Assembly (NCBI GenBank): GCA_030549495.1
Contig: JAUIRK010000536.1
Location: 124,001-188,000 of the forward strand
Reading direction: 5' to 3'
Origin: Nectonema munidae
Taxonomy: Eukaryota; Nematomorpha; Nectonematoida; Nectonematidae
Length of the DNA stretch: 64,000 bases
Translations under genes and position numbers: made by a program
Part shown: piece by piece, positions 60,221 to 64,000 of the stretch
How the letters are laid out: each line of letters begins with the position of its first letter
Position numbering within the stretch: position 1 is the stretch's first letter
The notes under the pieces: model-generated
What the model saw: only the letters and a program-made list of their open reading frames with translations
The model's database searches: none
What the model was told of the DNA's origin: nothing

Positions 60221-62889
60221 ATTAAAAGTACTAATATAAAGTGATCATGGACAAAATTCTAAAGCCGCCTATTCTTGATATTAAGCCCACTGATCAACTC
60301 TTATGAACAGTGGAAGCATTGGCGCGTTCTTTTTGAGAATTTTTTAGAGTATATACCTGAAGGTGAGTCTAATAAAATTAAAACTTTATTTTGCCATATA
60401 AAGCCTCGCATATTCAAATACATCGATAATTTATGTACCCTTCAATCAGCCCTAGAAAAACTCGAATCGATTTTTTGTAAAGAAAGAAATTCTCTTTACA
60501 TGCGTCATCTACTTGCTACTAGAAAACAAAGAGCCGAAGAAAACGTTGACGAGTTTGTCCAAGAACTGCAAAACTTAGGTAAGTACTGTAACTTCAAAGA
60601 TGTCAGCGCCGAAGTTTATAAAGAAGAAATGATCCGTGATTCCTTAATTAATGGAATTAATTCTCCATCTATACGTTTGCGTTTGTTAGAAGACAGTAAG
60701 TTAACCTTTGGAAAGGCACTTTTAATTGCACGATCTTTAGAGATTGCATTCAAGAGTTCTGCTGATTATGGCATAGAAACCACGATGTCTGCATCAGCTT
60801 CCAGTAATAATGATAGTTTAGATGCTACAGATCCTATGAACGCTGTTATTCAATCAAAGACTACTTTTAGACCTAAAGAACAAAGCCTTAATTCTTGTTG
60901 GTTTTGTGGAAATCAACGTCACCCTCGTGTCAACTGTCCGGCTAGCAATTCATATTGTCGAAAGTGTAATAAACTAGGTCACTTTAGGAAAGTTTGCCGA
61001 TCTAAAACTTCTGCTTTTGTTCCTAATGTTGCTCTTATTAACTCATTCTCCAAAGAAGTAATGCTCAAGGTATTAATAAATAACGTAAGCATTGATGCAC
61101 TTTTGGACACTGGATCAACAGAAAATTTTATCGCTCAAAGTTGTGTCAAGAAATTAAATTTAATTCCTTTTAAATTTTATGGAAACGTGAGTATGGCTGA
61201 CACGACACATAAATCTCAAATTGGCGGACTAGTAACTTCGGATATCAAAGTAAAAGGAAAGTTCTATCGAGGCATTACCTTTTACGTCTTAAAGGAATTG
61301 GCAGCGGAAGTCATTTTGGGTACAAGTTTCCTTGAAACCCACAAGTTCGTGACTTTTTCCTTCAAAGGAACTCGCGATGGAATACATGTATGTTCCCTTC
61401 CTGCTATTAAAATGAAGTGTCCTTCTCCTTTTACTTACCTTTCCAAAGAGTGTTATCCGATCGCTGATAAACCTCGTAAGTACTCTTCTCAGGATTATTC
61501 ATTTATAAAAACCGAAATGAACCGTTTGCTTAAGGATGGTATTATAGTAGAGTCCAAATCCCCATGGCGATCTCAGCCTTTAGTAGTTTCCACACATAAA
61601 AAGCGAATGGTTATAGACTATAGCCGTACGATCAATAAGTTTACCTTACTCGATAGTTATCCCATTCCAAACATAAGTGATGTTATTAATAAAAATCACC
61701 GTAACCAAATAAAAAATAGTAAAATAGAGAGATGGCGCATTGAATTATCTTACTTTTCGTACGTATTATTTACAGGAAAGGAGAATCTAATTTTGTTGCA
61801 GATACACTTTCTCGAGCTTGTTCAGCTAGCGTTACTTTAAATAATTTAGAAAAGATTCATATAGAATTAGGACACCCAGGAATAACTCGTCTAACTCATT
61901 TTATAAGAAGTAAGAATTTACCCTACTCGGTATTAGAAATAAAAAACATTATATCAAAATGTCAAGTATGTGACCAAGTAAAACCTAAGCTTTATGTCCC
62001 CAAAAATCTCCATTGTGTTAACGCTCATCGACCATTTCAAAAACTTAATGTTGATTTTAAAGGACCATTATCTTCTTATTCACAGTATAAATATTTTCTA
62101 TTGATAGTTGATGAATATTCCCATTTTACATGGGCCTATAAGTGTAAAGATTGTTCCTCTCAGAGTGTAATTAGTTCATTAACAAATCTTTTTTGTATGT
62201 TTGGGTTACCAGAAGCTATACATACGGATAATGCCCAGGCATTTGTAAGATATGAGATTAAAAATTTCTTTATCAATAATAATATTGCTCACACTACCTC
62301 CATACCATACCATCCGACAGGAAACAGCCAAGTTGAAAGGTATAACGGTATATTATGGCGAACGATACTCCTAAACCTACGTAGCAAAAATTTAGATAAC
62401 AGACATTGGGAAGATGTTCTGGATGTGTCCCTCCATGCCGTGAGATCCTTGTATTGTACCTCTATCAACTGTACTCCTCACGAAAGAATGTTCGTTTTTC
62501 CTCGGAAAACTGGAAGTGGAACTTCTTTACCAACTAGGTTGACACAACCTGGAAAAGTTCTGCTGAGAAAACAAGGCGCTTCAAGAAAAATAGGTGATGA
62601 CATGGAAATAGTGGAACTTGAACACACCAACCCAACATATGCCTCAGTAAAGACAAAAGAAGGAACAACGAAAAACGTTTCCTTAAGAGATCTTGCTCCA
62701 TTCACAGCTGTTGAAGAACAAAGTATTCAAGATGAAAATCCTGCAGTCCAAAATACTTCTAATGAGAATCTTGACTTTTCCGAGAAGGAAGATGATGTAA
62801 GTTCTTCGCCAACAGAAAGATATACAAAGCGTGAAAGAAGACCACCCCTTAGACTGCATTATTGAATGTTTTTTTTAGGAAGGGGAAAT

Positions 62890-63130
62890 TGTAGTATAAT
62901 TTGCGCCTAGAGTTCTCTTAAATGTAAATCCTTGATATACGTTTACGTGCATATTACTTTATAATCCTAAGGCACATTTGTTATATATATATATACACAC
63001 ACTGCTGTTATTTCATCACTTTAGCATCATTATAGTACTTTTATAACCTAACTTAAGTTTGCTATTCTATCCTGAATAAATCATCTTATATCGTTACTAC
63101 AATCAATCTTCTTATTCTGGTTTTACTACA
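62890..63130 (+). repeat. right LTR, 241 bp
   Basis: Same bounds and length as the left LTR, directly after the purine tract and followed by the CCACC duplication. Confidence 0.95.
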
Positions 63131-63319
63131 CCACCAATGACTGGATTTATGCTGATAAGGAAGAACTCACAAATGATGAACTGATTGAAATGGAAAAATA
63201 CGAAAGAAGAAATGAAAGCGAAGATGTAAAAACTTCTGAAGTTGCAGAAAATGTCCAAAAAAGATTCATGAGGCTTTTACGAAAATTTGAATTTTTTGAA
63301 ATTTGAAGAGCAAGAACTG

Positions 63320-63700
63320 AAAAAATTGCTAAGTTGAATCAGCCTTGAAGGTTTGCGTTACTACTGTTCGAGGAAAAAGGCTTCCATAAAATGAGACAAA
63401 AAGATGAGGAGGAGATTGCAACACACATGGGAAAAGAAGAATTTTGCGCTACTGACGGTTGGCTGAATCAATGAATCAAACGTAAGAATGTTATTTACAA
63501 AAAAATTGAATTGCTAGACAGGAGTTCGGTGAGGCGAGGAATGGCCAAAAATAATACCAGAATATTCTCCTGTAAACATGTAATACCAACGAGACGACTT
63601 TATATAAGTCCATGTTGTTTCAAGAGAATCAAAAGTTTACCAAGGGGAAGTTATAGTTTTTGAATAATTATTATTCAAATACAAATTTTTGGATGAGCAA
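63320..63700 (+). pseudogene. second jerky/Tigger-like transposase relic, DNA-binding part
   Basis: Just after the first Tigger C-terminus the plus strand reads, across shifts, EEFCATDGWLN, the DFKASNGWLDRFKKRH block of the CENP-B/jerky DNA-binding domain. KRKNVIYKKI and, further on, IPEYSPVN...NTNETTLY follow, matching the GYEPEDIFNADETGLFY block before the catalytic core. This order (DNA-binding part after a complete Tigger C-terminus) means a second element starts here, not a continuation. It is broken in several places. Confidence 0.65.
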
Positions 63701-64000
63701 AGTTTTTTTTTCAAAAATTGGCTTATAAAATGGGATATAAGGCTTAGACGATTGCTTTACCCACACACAAATATTGATATGGCATTAAAAATATTAAACT
63801 AATATTTTTGCACTCTAACACTAAGGCGTTATCAATTCAGTCATGCGTTCAAGATATCGCAAAAGCCTTAAAAGCTTATTAGAGCTGAACTTGAAAGCAA
63901 TGGAAAATAAGCAAGTTCAATTGCAAAAAAACAGTTCTTGATGCTATACATCTACTAACCAAGTCTTGGGTTCAAATCTGTGATTTAAAAATAAAAACAT
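63701..64000. other. no gene seen; weak B-box-like site
   Basis: AT-rich to the window end. CTTGGGTTCAAATCTGTG at 63966-63983 is a possible degenerate polymerase III B box with no clear A box. Confidence 0.3.

Larger units (their letters stand above)
59980..63130 (+). mobile_element. Ty3/gypsy-type LTR retrotransposon, young insertion, broken
   Basis: Two 241-bp LTRs (TGTAGTATAAT...TTACTACA) differ at only about two positions, so the insertion is recent. It is flanked by 5-bp duplications CCACC (59975-59979 and 63131-63135). A purine tract (AGGAAGGGGAAAT) precedes the right LTR. Parts visible in order: gag with two zinc knuckles (CWFCGNQRHPRVNC, CRKCNKLGHFRKVC, 60895-61005), protease with LLDTGSTENF (61090-61130), part of the reverse transcriptase, and integrase. 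The integrase shows LNVDFKGP, HTDNAQAF and YHPTGNSQVERYN (62040-62350) and a C-terminal tail to 62865. The order protease-RT-integrase marks Ty3/gypsy. It is shorter than a whole family member and looks broken, with about three breaks; I treat it as a fossil. Confidence 0.92.
58790..63305 (+). pseudogene. Tigger transposase relic (TIGD1-like), interrupted by an LTR element at 59980-63130
   Basis: Blocks in the order of TIGD1-like proteins: the CENP-B-type start (VRRKAITLQTK), then FNVDQTGIFWKN (first catalytic Asp, near 59320). After these come NPRALKGIDNKN, LFEKWFPHNFIAEVK, PPNAMFLLQSMEQGVIATFK (59640-59703), GFNIFDVVKIIEKACKKVT and NIKEV. Beyond the LTR element comes the C-terminal LTNDELIEMEKYERR (63150-63195). 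The LLLDNAPGH block with the second Asp is reduced to a degenerate HSKCQSD. Stops and shifts are numerous. The enzyme is dead. Confidence 0.85.
58422..63310 (+). mobile_element. Tigger (pogo) DNA transposon, decayed, split by an LTR element
   Basis: The left end is TA plus CAGGTTTACCTCATTTTAAG at 58422-58443, with the ACATCGGAATTACGA continuation typical of Tigger inverted ends. Transposase sequence begins near 58790 and continues to the LTR element at 59980. It resumes after 63135, ending near 63305. Without the insertion the element is about 1.7 kb up to the C-terminus. No right inverted end was seen; a second jerky-like relic begins where it might be expected. Confidence 0.75.

Noticed and set aside
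1-64000. CRISPR array or bacterial operon structure
   Set aside because: No regular short repeats with unique spacers and no compact same-strand gene runs; introns and eukaryotic transposons dominate.

Overview
The window is AT-rich animal DNA, mostly non-coding and heavily colonised by transposons. Tc1/mariner, hAT, Tigger/pogo, piggyBac-type miniature elements, a CR1/Jockey-type LINE and a Ty3/gypsy element sit beside introns with GT/AG borders and long satellite-like arrays. This suits an arthropod. A parasitic copepod (sea louse) is my guess from style only; nothing here proves a species.

Layout. 0-0.7 kb: nested piggyBac-type MITEs and a tRNA-derived SINE-like piece. 1.9-6.0 kb: two non-coding tandem arrays with ~150 bp units. 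6.3-6.85 kb: a GC-rich decayed coding-like island. 7.2-10.65 kb: the only long intact host-like gene, on the minus strand. It encodes a 1138-residue protein with a signal peptide, hydrophobic segments and ten and a half 62-residue repeats. 14.3-16.8 kb: a Tc1-like fossil carrying a hAT MITE and joined to a LINE tail, then a foldback element. 17.5-18.8 kb: a tight hairpin, a 21-bp minisatellite and an inverted repeat. 19.5-21.1 kb: a gypsy integrase fossil and a hAT MITE. 24.9-25.6 kb: a hAT deletion derivative with perfect target duplications. 30-38.5 kb: three more piggyBac-type MITEs, a small gene fragment with a 60-nt intron, a 2.2-kb foldback and a hAT fragment. 46-51 kb: one candidate exon and repeat copies. 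51.5-54.6 kb: a 3.0-kb hAT transposon with a decayed ZMYM1-like transposase. 55-57 kb: two candidate exons on the minus strand. 58.4-63.3 kb: a decayed Tigger element split by a young but broken Ty3/gypsy element. 63.3-63.7 kb: a second jerky/Tigger-like fossil.

The host-gene evidence is thin: one strong gene and several exon-sized candidates on the minus strand. Long stretches (10.9-13.6, 21.1-24.2, 25.6-30.6, 30.7-33.1, 38.7-46.6 kb) hold nothing I recognise. I see no operon, CRISPR array or defence system. The most novel-looking item is the repeat protein at 7.2-10.65 kb, which lies next to non-coding arrays with similar paired repeat architecture. All family calls are from reading the sequence; no database search was run.
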